Origin: Actinoplanes sp. TBRC 11911
Lineage (GTDB): Bacteria > Actinomycetota > Actinomycetes > Mycobacteriales > Micromonosporaceae
Direction of reading: 5' to 3'
Assembly (NCBI RefSeq): GCF_012933445.1
Contig: NZ_JABBNC010000017.1
Location: 1 to 64,000 of the forward strand
DNA length: 64,000 nt
Part shown: positions 47,265-56,113 of the stretch, one piece after another
Layout: every line of letters begins with the position of its first letter
Numbering within the stretch: the first letter of the stretch is position 1
Translations under genes and position numbers: made by a program
The notes under the pieces: generated by a model
The model's database searches: none
The model's input: only the letters and a program-made list of their open reading frames with translations
What the model was told of the DNA's origin: nothing

Positions 47265-50200
47265 ATGGCGGATCTGTATCTGCAGATTCTCGGCCCGTTG
47301 CGGGTGTGGCGCGACGGCGTCGAACTCGACACCGGGCCGCGGCAGCAGTGCTGCCTGCTCGCCGTTCTGCTGGCCCGCGCGGGCAAGCCGGTCAGCACCC
47401 ACGAGCTGATCGATCTGATCTGGGGCGACGACGTGCCGGCCTCGGCGCTCAACATCCTGCAGAAGTACGTCGGCACGCTGCGGCGGTTGCTGGAACCGGC
47501 GCGGCCCGCCCGCGGACCCGGCTCGTACCTGCGGCGCCGGGGCAACGGCTACCTGTTCGAGCCCGGTCCCGGCATGCTGGACGTGGTCAGCTTCCGGGAG
47601 CTCGTCGAGGCGGCCAAGGCGGGTGCCACCCCGGAGGTGGCGCTCGGCCACTACGCGCGGGCGCTGCCGCTGTGGCACGGCGCCGCGGGCGACGGCCTGA
47701 CCACGGCGGCCGCGTCGTCGATCTTCACCGCGCTCGACGGCGAGTTCTTCGACGCCTGCGTGGCGGCGGCCGGGCTCGCGGTGTCCCGCGGCGAGCCGGA
47801 GCGGGTGCTGCCGTCGGTGCGTCTGGCCGCCCGGATGGCGCCGCTGCACGAGACGGTGCAGGCCGCGCTGGTCGTCACGCTGGCCGCCACCGGACGCACG
47901 GCCGAGGCGCTGTCGGTGTTCCAGGCGGTTCGCGCGCGGCTGGCCGAGGAGCTCGGCATCGATCCGGGACCGGCGTTGCTCGCCGCACACCAGCGGGCGC
48001 TGCGGCAGCCCGCGCCCGCCGAGGCCATGCCGGCGCCCGCCACCGGTCTGGTCGACCGGGCCGAGGAGCTCGCGGTGTTACGCCACACCCTGGCGGCGGC
48101 GTTCGGCGGCGGCAGCGCACTCGCGGTCGTCGAGGGCGAGCCGGGGGTGGGCAAGACCCGCCTGCTGGCCGAGATCGCCGCCGAGGCGTCCCGGCGGGGC
48201 GCGTTCGTCGTCTGGGGCCGCTGTCTGGACGGCGACGGGACGCCCTCGATGTGGCCGTGGGTGCAGGCCGTCGGCACCCTGCTGGGCGAGCTGAGCGTCG
48301 CGGCCCGCGAGCAGTGGCAGGGCGGCGACCTCGGCCGGCTCCTGGAACCCGGCGACGGCGCTCCGGCCGCGCCGGTGCTGCCGGACACCGGCGCCCGGTT
48401 CCGCCTGTTCGAGCGGACCGTCGAGCTGACCGGTCAGATCGCGGCCCGCCGCCCGCTGCTGCTGGTGATCGACGACCTTCAGTGGGCCGACGTCGCCTCG
48501 CTGCAGTTGTTCGGCCACCTCGCGGCCCGGCTGCCGGACGGTGTCGTGATCGTCGGGGCGCTGCGCGACCGCGCGCCGGTGCCCGGCTCGGAGCTGGCCC
48601 GGATGCTGGCCGCGGCGAGCCGGTTGCCCCAGCACCGCCGGATCCGGCTCGGCCCGCTCGGCGAGGCCGAGGTGTCCGAGCTGGTCCGCCGCGAGACCGG
48701 CCGGGAGCCCGGCCCGGGTGCGGCGCACAGCATCCACGCCCGCACCGGCGGCAATCCGTTCTTCGTCCGCGAGCTGTCCCGGTTCCTCGCCGGCGGCGGC
48801 CCGCTCACCGGGGACGCCGCGGCGCGGGCCGGGGTGCCGTCCACCGTGCGCGACATCGTGCGCGACCGGATGGCCGGCCTCGACGACGACGCCCGGGATC
48901 TGGTGCGGATCGCCGCGCTGGCCGGCCGGGACGTCGAGCTGGGCCTGCTCGCCCGGGCCGCCGGCGTCGACAGCCTGAGCTGCCTCGACCGTCTCGAGCC
49001 GCCGGTCGAGCTCGGCATGCTCGAACCGGCGCCCGGCGATCCCTTCGCGTTCCGCTTCACCCACGACCTGGTGCGCGAGTCGGTGGTCCGGGCCACGCCG
49101 GCGCCGCTCGCGACCCGGCTGCACCTGCGGATCGCGGACGCGCTGGAGCAGACCGGCGACGAGCCGGTCGCCGAGCGTCTCGCCCATCACCTGTGGGCGG
49201 CCGGGCCGCTCGCCGACCCGGCCCGGACCGCCGCGGCGCTCGTGGACGCCGGTCGCCGGGCCGCAGCCAAGTCCGCGTTCGAGGCCGCCGAGCAGCAGTT
49301 ACGGGCGGCCGCGCAGATCGCTCGCACGGCGGGCCTGGCCGAGCTGGAACTGTCCGCGCTGTCGCGGTTCGCCGCGGTCAGCGGGATGCGGTCGGGGTAC
49401 GTCGGCTCGGCGCTCGACCAGCTGGAACGGGCCGAGTTGCTGGCACGCAAGCTCGGACGCGAACGTGAGGCCGCCGACTTCCTGTTCTCCCGCTGGGCCG
49501 CGTACTCGCAGGGCATCCGGCTCGACCGGGCGGGCCGGCTCGCGCGACAGCTGCTCGACGAGGGCGAGGCGTCGACCGATTCCCTCGTACGCGCGTACGG
49601 GCGGCACGCCTGGGGCATCCACCGGTGGGACGTGGGCGACATCGGTACGGCGTTCAGGTACCTGGACCGGACCGCGACGATGCTCGACGACCCGGCCGAC
49701 GGCGGCGCCTACTCGCTGCGCCGTGACCTGCGGCTGCTCTGGCCGGTGATGCGCGCGTTGATGACCGCGCTGCACGGCGACGTCGGCGGCGCGCGAGCCC
49801 AGCTCGACACGATGGAGGCCGGCGCGGACGGCGACCCGTACGTGATCACGGTCTGGGCGGCGTTCAGCGTGACGATCGCGGCGCTGGCCGGCCACCCGGA
49901 CTGGGCGCGGCGGGCGGCGGATCGCGGCATCGCGGTGGACCCGGAGGCCACCTTCGTGTTCCTCGGCGCGTACCAGCGGCTCGGCCGCTGCTGGGCGCGC
50001 GCGGTGTCCGGCGAGGACCCGGCCGCCGCCGCGACGGAGGCCGCGGAGATCATCGCCGGCACCCTGCTCGACCCGCCCCGCTCGGGCGTGGCCACCTGGT
50101 ACGGGCTGCTCGCCGAGATGTGGCTGGCGGCCGGGCGGCCCGCCGCGGCCGCCGCCGCCCTCGACCGGGCCGGCGCGTTGCTCGACACCCACGGCCAGCG

Positions 50201-50399
50201 CTATCCCGAGGGTTTCCTGCTGCTGATGCGGGCGCGGCTGGCCCGGGCGCGCGGCGAGCCGGAGTCGGCGGTGCGAGCCGTCGCGGAGAGCGCCCGGGCG
50301 TTGTCGGTCGCCCGGGGCGCTCACCTGTTCGCCCGGCGGGCCGAGAAGCTGGCCGGCGGCCTTCACGCCTCCCGCGGCGCCGATTTCGACGGTGCGTAG
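47265..50399 (+). CDS. BTAD/SARP-type regulator with AAA ATPase
   Basis: The 1044-residue regulator has an OmpR-like winged helix (1-95: LYLQILGPLRVWRDGVELDTGPRQQCCLLAVLLARAGKPVSTHELIDLIWGD) and a BTAD helical domain (about 100-245, APLHETVQAALVVTLAATGRTAEALSVFQAVRARLAEELGIDPGPALL). The AAA ATPase has Walker A GEPGVGKTRLL near residue 291 and Walker B PLLLVIDDLQWADVAS near 400. A TPR-rich C-terminus starts from about 630. This is the large SARP architecture associated with cluster-situated control of secondary metabolism. It overlaps the following convergent gene by 37 bp at its end. No biosynthetic cluster is visible in this window, so the target is unknown. Confidence 0.92.
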   Translation: MADLYLQILGPLRVWRDGVELDTGPRQQCCLLAVLLARAGKPVSTHELIDLIWGDDVPASALNILQKYVGTLRRLLEPARPARGPGSYLRRRGNGYLFEPGPGMLDVVSFRELVEAAKAGATPEVALGHYARALPLWHGAAGDGLTTAAASSIFTALDGEFFDACVAAAGLAVSRGEPERVLPSVRLAARMAPLHETVQAALVVTLAATGRTAEALSVFQAVRARLAEELGIDPGPALLAAHQRALRQPAPAEAMPAPATGLVDRAEELAVLRHTLAAAFGGGSALAVVEGEPGVGKTRLLAEIAAEASRRGAFVVWGRCLDGDGTPSMWPWVQAVGTLLGELSVAAREQWQGGDLGRLLEPGDGAPAAPVLPDTGARFRLFERTVELTGQIAARRPLLLVIDDLQWADVASLQLFGHLAARLPDGVVIVGALRDRAPVPGSELARMLAAASRLPQHRRIRLGPLGEAEVSELVRRETGREPGPGAAHSIHARTGGNPFFVRELSRFLAGGGPLTGDAAARAGVPSTVRDIVRDRMAGLDDDARDLVRIAALAGRDVELGLLARAAGVDSLSCLDRLEPPVELGMLEPAPGDPFAFRFTHDLVRESVVRATPAPLATRLHLRIADALEQTGDEPVAERLAHHLWAAGPLADPARTAAALVDAGRRAAAKSAFEAAEQQLRAAAQIARTAGLAELELSALSRFAAVSGMRSGYVGSALDQLERAELLARKLGREREAADFLFSRWAAYSQGIRLDRAGRLARQLLDEGEASTDSLVRAYGRHAWGIHRWDVGDIGTAFRYLDRTATMLDDPADGGAYSLRRDLRLLWPVMRALMTALHGDVGGARAQLDTMEAGADGDPYVITVWAAFSVTIAALAGHPDWARRAADRGIAVDPEATFVFLGAYQRLGRCWARAVSGEDPAAAATEAAEIIAGTLLDPPRSGVATWYGLLAEMWLAAGRPAAAAAALDRAGALLDTHGQRYPEGFLLLMRARLARARGEPESAVRAVAESARALSVARGAHLFARRAEKLAGGLHASRGADFDGA

Positions 50400-50611
50400 A
50401 CGGCCCGGACGTGGAACGCCAGCCCGATGCCCCAGGCGACCACCGGGACGACCGGCCAGAAGAAGCCCGTCGGCGGCGCGATCAGCCAGTAGACGATGAA
50501 GGCCACATTGAACACGAGATAGGAAAGCGCGTGCCAGAACAGGCCGATCTTCTTCTCCCGGTCGCTCATGTCCTGCCATCGCGGCGCTCGGTAGTCCTTG
50601 TAATCCTTCAT
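50363..50611 (-). CDS. Small 2TM-domain membrane protein
   Basis: The 82-residue protein starts MKDYKDYRAPRWQDMSDREKKIGLFWHALSYLVFNVAFIVYWLIA and continues PPTGFFWPVVPVVAWGIGLAFHVRAVYAPSK. It matches the 2TM family: an acidic/basic N-terminus, the R-x5-F-H-x-L-x-Y-x-V-N-A helix, a short loop with FWP, and the WGxGLxxH second helix. These domains occur next to histidine kinases and LytTR regulators, or alone as here. I start at the ATG at 50611; the frame runs upstream but gives shadow sequence. Its end overlaps the convergent giant regulator by 37 bp. Confidence 0.85.
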   Translation of the reverse strand: MKDYKDYRAPRWQDMSDREKKIGLFWHALSYLVFNVAFIVYWLIAPPTGFFWPVVPVVAWGIGLAFHVRAVYAPSKSAPREA

Positions 50612-50703
50612 TCCCGCCACCGTCCAATCGTTCCGGGGCCGCACGTGCGCCCAGATTAAATTGATCGACTTGATGGCGACTGAAGGACTACTGAACCGCG
50701 TAA

Positions 50704-50730
50704 GCGCCGCCCGGCGATGCCGGGCGGCGC
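50704..50730 (-). terminator. Terminator of the exopolysaccharide operon
   Basis: GCGCCGCCCGGC (50704-50715) pairs perfectly with GCCGGGCGGCGC (50719-50730) over a 3-nt loop. It lies 18 nt after the DUF2334 stop (50748, minus) and is followed on that strand by TTACG. Confidence 0.8.
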
Positions 50731-50747
50731 TCATTTCGTGCGACGGG

Positions 50748-52361
50748 TCAGCCGGCGAGCATGGTGGCCGCGCTGACGAACGTGTACCCCTCGGCCTTGA
50801 TGCCGGGCACCAGCTGCTTGAGGTAGTCGGTGCCGAGGTACGGGTGGTAGAAGAAGCTCGCCACGCCGTCGCGGACGACCAGGTTGCGGTCGGCCGAGGC
50901 GATCAGGTCGGCGGGCAGGCGGGCCGGGTGGTGGTTGAACGGCAGCGGCTCGACGTTGCCGATGTTCTCCGGGACGACGACCGAGCCGTAGACGTCACGG
51001 ACGGTGTACGGGAAGAACTGCCCGAACTGCTTGGCGTAGTTGGGCTTGGCGCCGGTGAGCACGCCCGGGAAGTAGAGACCCCGGTCGTAGCGCTTGCCGA
51101 AGATGGAGTTGATGGTCTGGTAGTCGACCGCGCTGGCCGCGTAGTGCGGCGGCTCGAAGATGGTCGGCGTGCCCAGCCCGGAGGCCGCGAAGACCAGGCC
51201 GGAGGCCAGGATCCGGCCGGTCATCCAGATCGCCGAGTCGCCGGCCACCGGGCCGTCGTAGATCACGCTGTCGTTGGCGTCCACATGGGCCATGTAGAAC
51301 TCGAAGTCGTTGGCGCTGACCCCGTCGTACGGGTTCGCGAGGTTGCCGAACTGGTGGGTGTAGCCGTGCATGAGCAACGTGCCGCCCTTGCTCTGCATGT
51401 ACTTGAGCGCGGAGATGACCTGCGGCCGCTGCAGCAGCGTGTAGTCCTCGGCCCGGCCGCCGTTGTTGACGCCCTTCGGGTCGCGGTAGCGTGGGTAGAC
51501 GGCGACGGTGAACGGCACCTTCTGCGCGAACAGGTAGTCGGCGACGGCGCGCAGCTCGGCCGGCTCGGAGTCGGGGCCGACGTCCTCGATGCGGACCAGC
51601 GCGCGGTGCCGTTCGACGCCGGTGCTGCCCAGCGAGTCGAACAGCAGGTCGGCGAAGGCCATGTAGCGGTCGTCGTGGGTGACGTACGCGAACGGGATCT
51701 CGCCGACGTAGGTGAAGTTGCCCGACTTGACCGCCCACGGGAAGGTGGTGCCGTCCGGCCGGACCGCGGTGGCCAGCGGGGTGAGCTTGCTCGCGTCGCT
51801 GATCGACAGGTTCATGATGCCGGACTTGTTGTTCACCGCGTCCCGGGTGAGCGACTTGTCCTTGTACTTCACCTCGGCGACGTCCGAGGTGTCGAACGCG
51901 CCGCTGGTGAAGCCGTGCTTGGCGGCGAACGTGGTGTCCCGCGCGGTGAGCTGCCAGATGTTGTCGTAGACCCAGGTGACCGGCTTGGTCGTGGCGGTCA
52001 CGTCGTCGAGGAAGGCGACCGGCAGCGGCTCGTCGTAGGTGCTGCCGATGTAGACGACGGCGGTGTACGCATTCAGGTCGCCGGTCTTGTAGCCGCCGAC
52101 CGGGGCCGCGGTCCACGAGCCGAAGTGCGAGCTCAGGTTCGCGGTCTGGGTCGCGTAGACCTCGCCGAGCCAGCCGAACTCACTCGTGGTGTCGTACAGG
52201 ATGAGGGTCTTCGCGGTGCCACCGCCGGGTGCGGCCAGGCCGGACTTGGCCGCCGGCAGTGCGGCGTCGGCCTCGACGGCGTTCAGGCCGACCGCGGTCA
52301 CCGCCGCGATCGAGAGGCCGGCGCCGAGCAGGCCACGTCGGGTCATTTTGGTCGTACGCAT
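50748..52361 (-). CDS. DUF2334 polysaccharide-deacetylase-like exported protein
   Basis: The 537-residue protein has a twin-arginine-like signal (TRRGLLGAGLSIAAVTAVGLNAVEADA). A first region of about 190 residues resembles a Rossmann-like glutamine-amidotransferase-type fold (KTLILYDTTSEFGWLGEVYATQTANL and YTAVVYIGSTYDEPLP). A DUF2334 deacetylase-like domain follows: HRALVRIEDVGPDSEPAELRAVADYLFAQKVPFTVAVYPRY, LLMHGYTHQFGN, and later FNHHPARLP and ASFFYHPYLG. The Asp in RIEDVGP and the His pair in HGYTHQ are the expected metal ligands. Exported and placed after the GT2 and epimerase genes (1-bp TGATG overlap), it probably deacetylates the polysaccharide they make. Confidence 0.85.
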   Translation of the reverse strand: MRTTKMTRRGLLGAGLSIAAVTAVGLNAVEADAALPAAKSGLAAPGGGTAKTLILYDTTSEFGWLGEVYATQTANLSSHFGSWTAAPVGGYKTGDLNAYTAVVYIGSTYDEPLPVAFLDDVTATTKPVTWVYDNIWQLTARDTTFAAKHGFTSGAFDTSDVAEVKYKDKSLTRDAVNNKSGIMNLSISDASKLTPLATAVRPDGTTFPWAVKSGNFTYVGEIPFAYVTHDDRYMAFADLLFDSLGSTGVERHRALVRIEDVGPDSEPAELRAVADYLFAQKVPFTVAVYPRYRDPKGVNNGGRAEDYTLLQRPQVISALKYMQSKGGTLLMHGYTHQFGNLANPYDGVSANDFEFYMAHVDANDSVIYDGPVAGDSAIWMTGRILASGLVFAASGLGTPTIFEPPHYAASAVDYQTINSIFGKRYDRGLYFPGVLTGAKPNYAKQFGQFFPYTVRDVYGSVVVPENIGNVEPLPFNHHPARLPADLIASADRNLVVRDGVASFFYHPYLGTDYLKQLVPGIKAEGYTFVSAATMLAG

Positions 52362-53533
52362 CAGCGGGTCACTCCAGTCACGAGGGCCGGCATGGCGGCG
52401 GGGGCGGGGGCCAGGCCCAGAAGAGCGGCAGTCGCCTGGGCGGTTCGGAGGGCGGCGAGGCCGTCGCCGTACGGGTTGCCGCCCGCGGTCATCGCGTCGC
52501 GGAGGGCACGATCGTCGAGAAGCGCGGACGCCTCGGTGACGATCAGGTCGGTGTCCGAGCCGACGAGCTTCGCGCAGCCGGCGTGCAGCGACTCGACGCG
52601 CTCGGTGACGTCGCGCAGCACCAGGGCGGGCACGCCGAACGACGGCGCCTCCTCCTGGATGCCGCCCGAGTCGGTGAGGACCAGGTACGCCTCGGAGAGC
52701 AGGCGGGACAGGTCCGGGTACGGCAGCGGGTCGGTGACGGTGACGCGCTCGACGCCGGCCAGCCCGGCTTCCACCTGCGCCCGTACCGCCGGGTTGGGGT
52801 GGCTCGGCAGAATTACCTCTATGTCCTGATATTTCGCCACGAGGTGGCGAACCGCCTTGAGGATCCGCTCCAGCGGCTCGCCCCACGACTCGCGGCGGTG
52901 CGCGGTGACCAGCACCAGCCGGTTCGTGCTGCCGGCCCGGGACGCGGCCACGGCGGCGTTCTCGAACGGCAGCTTGCGACCGGCCACCGCTAGCGTCGCG
53001 TCCACCACCGTGTTGCCGATGACCATCACGCCGTCGCCGGGCACGTTCTCGTCGAGCAGGTTGGTGGCCGCCAGCGGGGTCGGCGCCAGGTGCAGCGCGG
53101 CGACCTGGGCGACCAGCTTGCGGTTCGCCTCCTCCGGGAACGGCGAGTCGAGGTCACCCGAGCGCAGGCCGGCCTCGAGGTGCACGACCGGGATGCGCCG
53201 CCAGAACGCGGCGAGCGCCCCGGCCAGGCTGGTGGTGGTGTCGCCCTGCACGATCACCGCGGCGGGCGGCCGCCGGTCCCACAGCTCCTCGAGCTTGCGG
53301 ATCATCTCGGTGAGCAGCTCGGCCTGGCTGCCGGTGGTCCGCTCGACGGTGAGCGTGACGTCGGGGGTCAGGTCGAACGCGGCGAGCGCCTGCACGACCA
53401 TCGCCGGGTGCTGACCGCTGGCCAGCAGAACCGGTTCGACCAGGCCCTGCTCGCGCATCGCGACGGCGACCGGCGCGAGCTTGACGGCTTCGGGGCGGGT
53501 ACCGCCGATGAGGTGGACTTCGGGGAGCGACAT
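52361..53533 (-). CDS. wecB: UDP-N-acetylglucosamine 2-epimerase (non-hydrolysing)
   Basis: The 390-residue protein has the WecB/MnaA family markers: HLIGGTRPEAVKLAPVAVAM, VIVQGDTTTSLAGALAAFWRRIPVVHLEAGLRSGD, SPFPEEANRKLVAQVAALHLAPT, VTAHRRESWG, VILPSHPNP and LTDSGGIQEEAPSFGVPALVLRDVTERVE. The EAGLRSGD and DSGGIQEE motifs hold UDP and the catalytic acids. It interconverts UDP-GlcNAc and UDP-ManNAc in the cytoplasm. It lies 26 nt after the glycosyltransferase and is coupled to the deacetylase gene. The organism may therefore use ManNAc, or a GlcNAc/ManNAc mixture, in an exopolysaccharide or teichuronic-type polymer. The family match is close. Confidence 0.95.
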   Translation of the reverse strand: MSLPEVHLIGGTRPEAVKLAPVAVAMREQGLVEPVLLASGQHPAMVVQALAAFDLTPDVTLTVERTTGSQAELLTEMIRKLEELWDRRPPAAVIVQGDTTTSLAGALAAFWRRIPVVHLEAGLRSGDLDSPFPEEANRKLVAQVAALHLAPTPLAATNLLDENVPGDGVMVIGNTVVDATLAVAGRKLPFENAAVAASRAGSTNRLVLVTAHRRESWGEPLERILKAVRHLVAKYQDIEVILPSHPNPAVRAQVEAGLAGVERVTVTDPLPYPDLSRLLSEAYLVLTDSGGIQEEAPSFGVPALVLRDVTERVESLHAGCAKLVGSDTDLIVTEASALLDDRALRDAMTAGGNPYGDGLAALRTAQATAALLGLAPAPAAMPALVTGVTR

Positions 53534-53559
53534 GTGATTCTCCGGGGGGTCGTCGTGGG

Positions 53560-54909
53560 TTAACCGGCGAGTACGAGCTCTTCTTGCGGGGTGTCCATCG
53601 GTTCTTCGGCGAGTCGTTCGGTCTTGGCCCAGGCCTGCCGGCCGCTGACCTGCCGGCCCACCGCGCGGTAGGTGGCGACCAGGCCGAGCAGCAGGAACAG
53701 GGGGTACGCCAGGGCAGCCACCAGCAGCCGGCGGATGCCCTCGTCGCGCAGGCGGTAGCGGTGCACCAGTGCCCAGAGCAGGCCCGGGAAGAAGGTGACG
53801 CCGAGCCAGGTGCCGCAGCTCTCGGCGAGGCAACCCCAGTCGTCCATGTACGCGAACGGGTGCCCGATCACCAGGCCGCCGACCGCGACCGCGACCATGC
53901 CGGCGAGGAGCACGGCGACCACGGCGTTCGCCCACGGCGAGAGCAGGTAGTGCAGCACCTCGACGAGTCCGATCGGGCCGAGCCGCTTCGAGGTGACCAG
54001 CCGGCGCAGGTAGCGGGCGCACTGCAGGTTGCCCTGCGCCCAGCGGGTGCGCTGGCGGGTGAGCCGGCGGACGTCCACCACCGCCTGCTGGGTGACCGAC
54101 GCCCGCGACGAGTAGCGGATGCCGAGGCCGTCGAGATGCATGCGCAGGCCCAGCTCGAGGTCCTCGACCAGGCAGGCCGACCACGGCGCGTCGCCCAGGG
54201 CGAGCAGCGCGGAGAGCCGGGTGAACTGGCCGTTGCCGCCGAGCCCGACGGTGTCGAGCGAGTCGCGCAGGCTCTGGCAGGCGTTGACGATCGAGCCGAA
54301 CTCCAGGTCCTGCACGGCGCCGAGAAGCTTGTTGCGGTTGCGGATGCGTACCTGGACCTGGACCGCACCGATGCGGGTGTCGCGCAGCATCCGGGAGACC
54401 TCGAGCAGGATGTTGCGGCTGCCCTGGCCGTCGCCGTCGATGATGCCGAGAACCACCTTGTCCGGGCTGACGCCGGCCTCCGCGGAGCGCTCGGCGATGT
54501 AGCGGTAGGCGGCGTTGAGCGCCTCGCCCTTGCCCTTGCGCGCCTCGGGCAGCTCGCGCCGCATGATGTGCAGCCGGGGGTGGTCGATGGCGGCGAGCAC
54601 GTCCGGGGTGCCGTCGTCGGAGCCGTCGTCCACCACGAGGACCCGGGCCAGGGTGTTGCCGGGACCGCTGAGGCCGAGCGCGGCGCGGACCGTGTTGCCG
54701 ACCACGACCTCTTCGTTCAGCGCCGGCACGATGATCCAGAAATGCTCGGGAGTGCCGTCTCCGCCCTCCAGGGCCTTGGTGACCGAGCTCCGCCGGCGGG
54801 CACCGACGTAGCGGACGGCGAAGGTCACCAGGGCGATCGTGGAGATCGGCCAGGACAACATGACGGCGTATCCGGCGACCAGGAGCAGCCATTGATGCGT
54901 AGCGGTCAC
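53560..54909 (-). CDS. Membrane glycosyltransferase, family 2 (processive type)
   Basis: The 449-residue protein has an N-terminal membrane anchor (LLLVAGYAVMLSWPISTIALVTFAV), then a GT-A domain: FWIIVPALNEEVVVGNTV, VLVVDDGSDDGTPDVL, LGIIDGDGQGSRN (DxD-like), SACLVEDLELGLRMHLDGL (the ED acid/base) and RLTRQRTRWAQGNLQC (QxxRW). Three to four further membrane helices follow at 310-430. DD, DxD, ED and QxxRW with flanking helices are the features of processive polymerases such as hyaluronan, cellulose and PNAG synthases. I start at the GTG at 54909 (AGGAGG 8 nt upstream). It is the first gene of the operon with the epimerase and the deacetylase-like protein. Confidence 0.9.
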   Translation of the reverse strand: MTATHQWLLLVAGYAVMLSWPISTIALVTFAVRYVGARRRSSVTKALEGGDGTPEHFWIIVPALNEEVVVGNTVRAALGLSGPGNTLARVLVVDDGSDDGTPDVLAAIDHPRLHIMRRELPEARKGKGEALNAAYRYIAERSAEAGVSPDKVVLGIIDGDGQGSRNILLEVSRMLRDTRIGAVQVQVRIRNRNKLLGAVQDLEFGSIVNACQSLRDSLDTVGLGGNGQFTRLSALLALGDAPWSACLVEDLELGLRMHLDGLGIRYSSRASVTQQAVVDVRRLTRQRTRWAQGNLQCARYLRRLVTSKRLGPIGLVEVLHYLLSPWANAVVAVLLAGMVAVAVGGLVIGHPFAYMDDWGCLAESCGTWLGVTFFPGLLWALVHRYRLRDEGIRRLLVAALAYPLFLLLGLVATYRAVGRQVSGRQAWAKTERLAEEPMDTPQEELVLAG

Positions 54910-55252
54910 CGCGCTCTTCCTCCTGTCCCAAGTCACTGTTCGTGATGTCCACCGTCGGATACTGCCCGTAGTGATGGACGTATTGGGACAATATGAAGCT
55001 ACGCAGCGTGATTCAAGGCCGCTGACCTGACCGGCGGACCAATACGGCCGAATGGCCCAACTCAGACATCTCAGACCGGTCGTAAAACGGCGAAAGACGG
55101 CACAAGTCGGACCTATGCCGCAGGTCACAGCGGGCGATGCCGGGGCCCTGCGCTATCACTCTTTGTGCTGCCGCCCTGTGGTGCGAGCGCGCGAGACGCC
55201 GGCAGCGATTGTTACGCAGTGTGTTGTCGCCCGTGACGCGGCAACGACGAAA
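54910..55252. other. Non-coding promoter region of exopolysaccharide operon
   Basis: About 340 bp of non-coding sequence precedes the GT2 gene. No gene composition is seen on either strand. The part nearest the start (54925-55010) is richer in A/T and is probably where the promoter lies. I see no recognisable riboswitch or tRNA. The distal end adjoins the terminator of the PepSY gene. Confidence 0.4.
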
Positions 55253-55285
55253 CGACGGCCCACGCGAGGATCGCGTGGGCCGTCG
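55253..55285 (-). terminator. Terminator after the PepSY gene
   Basis: CGACGGCCCACGCGA (55253-55267) pairs perfectly with TCGCGTGGGCCGTCG (55271-55285), a 15-bp stem with a 3-nt loop. On the minus strand it is followed by TTTCGTCGTT. It lies 38 nt after the stop of the PepSY gene. Confidence 0.85.
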
Positions 55286-55323
55286 CCGGGGTGAGGAGTC
55301 CCTTTCTACGCCGTAAGGGAACC

Positions 55324-56028
55324 TCAGTCGTCCGAGCCGCGGCCGTGTCCGCCGTGGTCGTCCGAGCCTTTGTCGTCGCTGCCGTGCCCGCCGCGGCCGT
55401 GGTCGTCGCCGCCCTTGTCGTCCGAGCCGTGACCGCCGCGCCCCCGGTCGTCGCGGCCCTTGTCGTCGCTGCCGTGACCGCCACGGCCCCGGTCGTCGCG
55501 GCCCTTGTCGTCGGACCCGCGGCCCCGGCCGCGGTGGTCGTCGGCGGAGTGCTTCTTCGTCGCCTTGGGCTTGGGGGTGCTGTAGGTGACGGTCCGCGTC
55601 GACGTGGCGGACGAGGACTTCTTGACGTCGTGCCGGGTCACCTTGCCGGTCTTGCGGTCCACGTACAGGTCGTACCGCTTGCCGTCCTTGACGATGCGGA
55701 CCTTCCAGACGGCCCGCCCGTGCTCGTACTCCGCCTCGATCTTGGTCACCGTGCCGCCGCCGGCGGCCCGCAGAGCAGCCTTCGAGGCCGCGGCGCGGTC
55801 GTCGGAAGCCGTCGGCGACGACGCCGACGCCGAGGGCCGGGCCGGCGCGGTCTTCGACGGGTTGTCGTCCACCGTCCCGTCGCCCCGCAGGCCGTTGTCG
55901 TCGCTCGCCGGGCTGACCCGGACGGTCGCCGGTGCGCCGTCGCCGGCGTTCGCGGCGACCGCGGTGCCCGCCAGACCCAGCACGGCGGCGGCACCCATGG
56001 CCGCGGCGATCATGGACGTGCGCTTCAT
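55324..56028 (-). CDS. Secreted PepSY protein with Asp/Gly/Arg repeat tail
   Basis: The 234-residue protein has a Sec signal (MKRTSMIAAAMGAAAVLGLAGTAVAA), a low-complexity Ser/Ala/Pro linker, and one PepSY-type domain (about 75-135): ASKAALRAAGGGTVTKIEAEYEHGRAVWKVRIVKDGKRYDLYVDRKTGKVTRHDV. The last 65 residues are four copies of a 15-residue unit like GRGGHGSDDKGRDDR. The tail is highly charged with His and Asp, so metal binding or wall association is possible. PepSY domains usually inhibit peptidases or act as sensors. It has AGGAGG 7 nt before the ATG. The two-component pair starts upstream on the same strand, so it may be a target or part of the sensory system. Confidence 0.85.
   Translation of the reverse strand: MKRTSMIAAAMGAAAVLGLAGTAVAANAGDGAPATVRVSPASDDNGLRGDGTVDDNPSKTAPARPSASASSPTASDDRAAASKAALRAAGGGTVTKIEAEYEHGRAVWKVRIVKDGKRYDLYVDRKTGKVTRHDVKKSSSATSTRTVTYSTPKPKATKKHSADDHRGRGRGSDDKGRDDRGRGGHGSDDKGRDDRGRGGHGSDDKGGDDHGRGGHGSDDKGSDDHGGHGRGSDD
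55327..55527 (-). repeat. 45-bp tandem repeats encoding the PepSY tail
   Basis: Four units of about 45 bp encode the GxGGHGSDDKGxDDx tail of the PepSY protein. The units are highly similar and the last is shortened. Such in-frame repeats expand and contract easily, so length differences between strains are likely. Confidence 0.85.
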
Positions 56029-56113
56029 GACTGAACCTCCTGGTTACCGGTTGACGACCAGAAGATTCGCGCGTCGCGGGATAGCGGCGCGCTGCATGAT
56101 CCCTAAGACGGGG

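Noticed and set aside
55052..55294. Small plus-strand frame in the gap before the PepSY terminator
   Set aside because: No ribosome site, and it runs through the terminator stem. Composition is not gene-like.
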